This document shows positions 6,271-6,456 of a stretch of DNA of 6,456 nucleotides, piece after piece. The notes under the pieces are model-generated. The model saw only the letters and a program-made list of their open reading frames with translations. It did no database searches and was not told the DNA's origin. The stretch's first letter is position 1. Each line of letters starts with the position of its first letter. The translations under genes and the position numbers were made by a program. Source of the DNA: Thermoplasmata archaeon (GTDB lineage Archaea; Thermoplasmatota; Thermoplasmata; Lutacidiplasmatales; UBA184); assembly GCA_030039135.1 (NCBI GenBank), contig JASHQN010000064.1, positions 1 to 6,456 on the forward strand. Reading direction: 5' to 3'.

Positions 6271-6280
6271 CCCTTAAAGG
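6271..6280 (-). promoter_or_regulatory. TATA-like box for leaderless ahcY-gcvH transcript
   Basis: Minus-strand CCTTTAAGGG is the only A+T-rich block in the 78-nt gap upstream of ahcY. Its centre (about 6275-6276) is 25-26 nt before the GTG at 6250, the normal archaeal TATA-to-start spacing, and there is no Shine-Dalgarno sequence between them. This fits transcription starting at the first base of the start codon. It also implies that the zinc-ribbon gene upstream need not share the transcript. Confidence 0.6.
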
Positions 6281-6328
6281 CTACCGGCCGCCCGGCCCTG
6301 GCCCGGGGACCCGGTGAACCGCCGCGTG

Positions 6329-6456
6329 CTACTGAGTGACGGCCCCGCAGAAGGGGCACACCAGGTACTCGGCCGGGATCTCCTTGCCACAATTGGGGCA
6401 GGCCTTGAGCGAGCCCGCCGCCGCCGCAGGTACCGGTGCGGGGCCGGGAGGGGGCT
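6329..6456 (-). CDS. C-terminal end of a zinc-ribbon protein, N-terminus outside window
   Basis: The minus-strand frame enters from the right edge and ends at TAG (6331-6329), giving 41 residues. They begin with a Pro/Ala-rich linker (PPPGPAPVPAAAAG) and end with a compact zinc ribbon: CPNCG, nine residues, CPFCG, then AVTQ. The four cysteines fit binding of one zinc ion, as in the short zinc-ribbon domains (zinc_ribbon_2/DZR type) common at the ends of archaeal proteins. The domain alone does not tell the function; it often serves nucleic-acid or protein binding. The main part of the protein is outside the window, so no function is proposed. It is on the same strand as ahcY, 78 nt upstream, with a separate TATA-like box in between. 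Confidence 0.85.
   Translation of the reverse strand, partial: PPPGPAPVPAAAAGSLKACPNCGKEIPAEYLVCPFCGAVTQ

Noticed and set aside
5120..6277. Plus-strand open frame of 385 codons opposite ahcY
   Set aside because: Antisense to a complete and conserved adenosylhomocysteinase; the translation has no domain signature.
6281..6328. G+C-rich inverted repeats (GGCCCGGGGACCC-like) after the zinc-ribbon stop
   Set aside because: Self-complementary stretches are expected at this base composition and there is no T-tract to support termination.

Overview
The window reads as chromosomal DNA from a G+C-rich archaeon, most probably of the Thermoplasmata/Thermoplasmatota type. This is an inference from three things seen here. 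There is a thermopsin-family (A5) secreted protein carrying a chain of cysteine-paired PKD-like repeats. The S-adenosylhomocysteinase is the short archaeal/Thermotoga-like form. The A+T-poor DNA carries a TATA-like promoter placed exactly for leaderless transcription of that gene. Codons end overwhelmingly in G or C, and every gap between genes is short. No RNA gene, CRISPR array, insertion sequence or phage gene was seen.

Layout from left to right. (1) Positions 1-2441, minus strand: the first 813 residues of a large secreted thermopsin-like protein, made of a signal peptide, a thermopsin domain, a small beta-rich domain and four complete plus one partial PKD-like repeats. The C-terminus lies beyond the left edge. 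(2) Positions 2442-2617: the intergenic region between divergent genes, with a BRE/TATA-like box for the thermopsin gene and a perfect 10-bp palindrome just before its start codon. (3) Positions 2618-4573, plus strand: a fused 3-hydroxyacyl-CoA dehydrogenase/enoyl-CoA hydratase of the archaeal domain order. (4) Positions 4574-4619: a short gap between convergent genes. (5) Positions 5015-4620 and 6250-5012, minus strand: gcvH and ahcY, overlapping by 4 nt as an ATGA junction with ahcY upstream. (6) Positions 6456-6329, minus strand: the C-terminal 41 residues of a zinc-ribbon protein that continues beyond the right edge.

The genes suggest an organism that digests extracellular protein or lives under acid, oxidises fatty or short-chain acyl-CoAs, and links the methyl cycle (ahcY) with lipoyl-dependent glycine cleavage (gcvH) in one transcript. 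The central genes are well-known families. I see no convincing undescribed system. The points most worth a second look are the cysteine-pinned repeat array, the ahcY-gcvH coupling, the palindrome at the thermopsin start and an unusual Phe in the dehydrogenase active-site motif.
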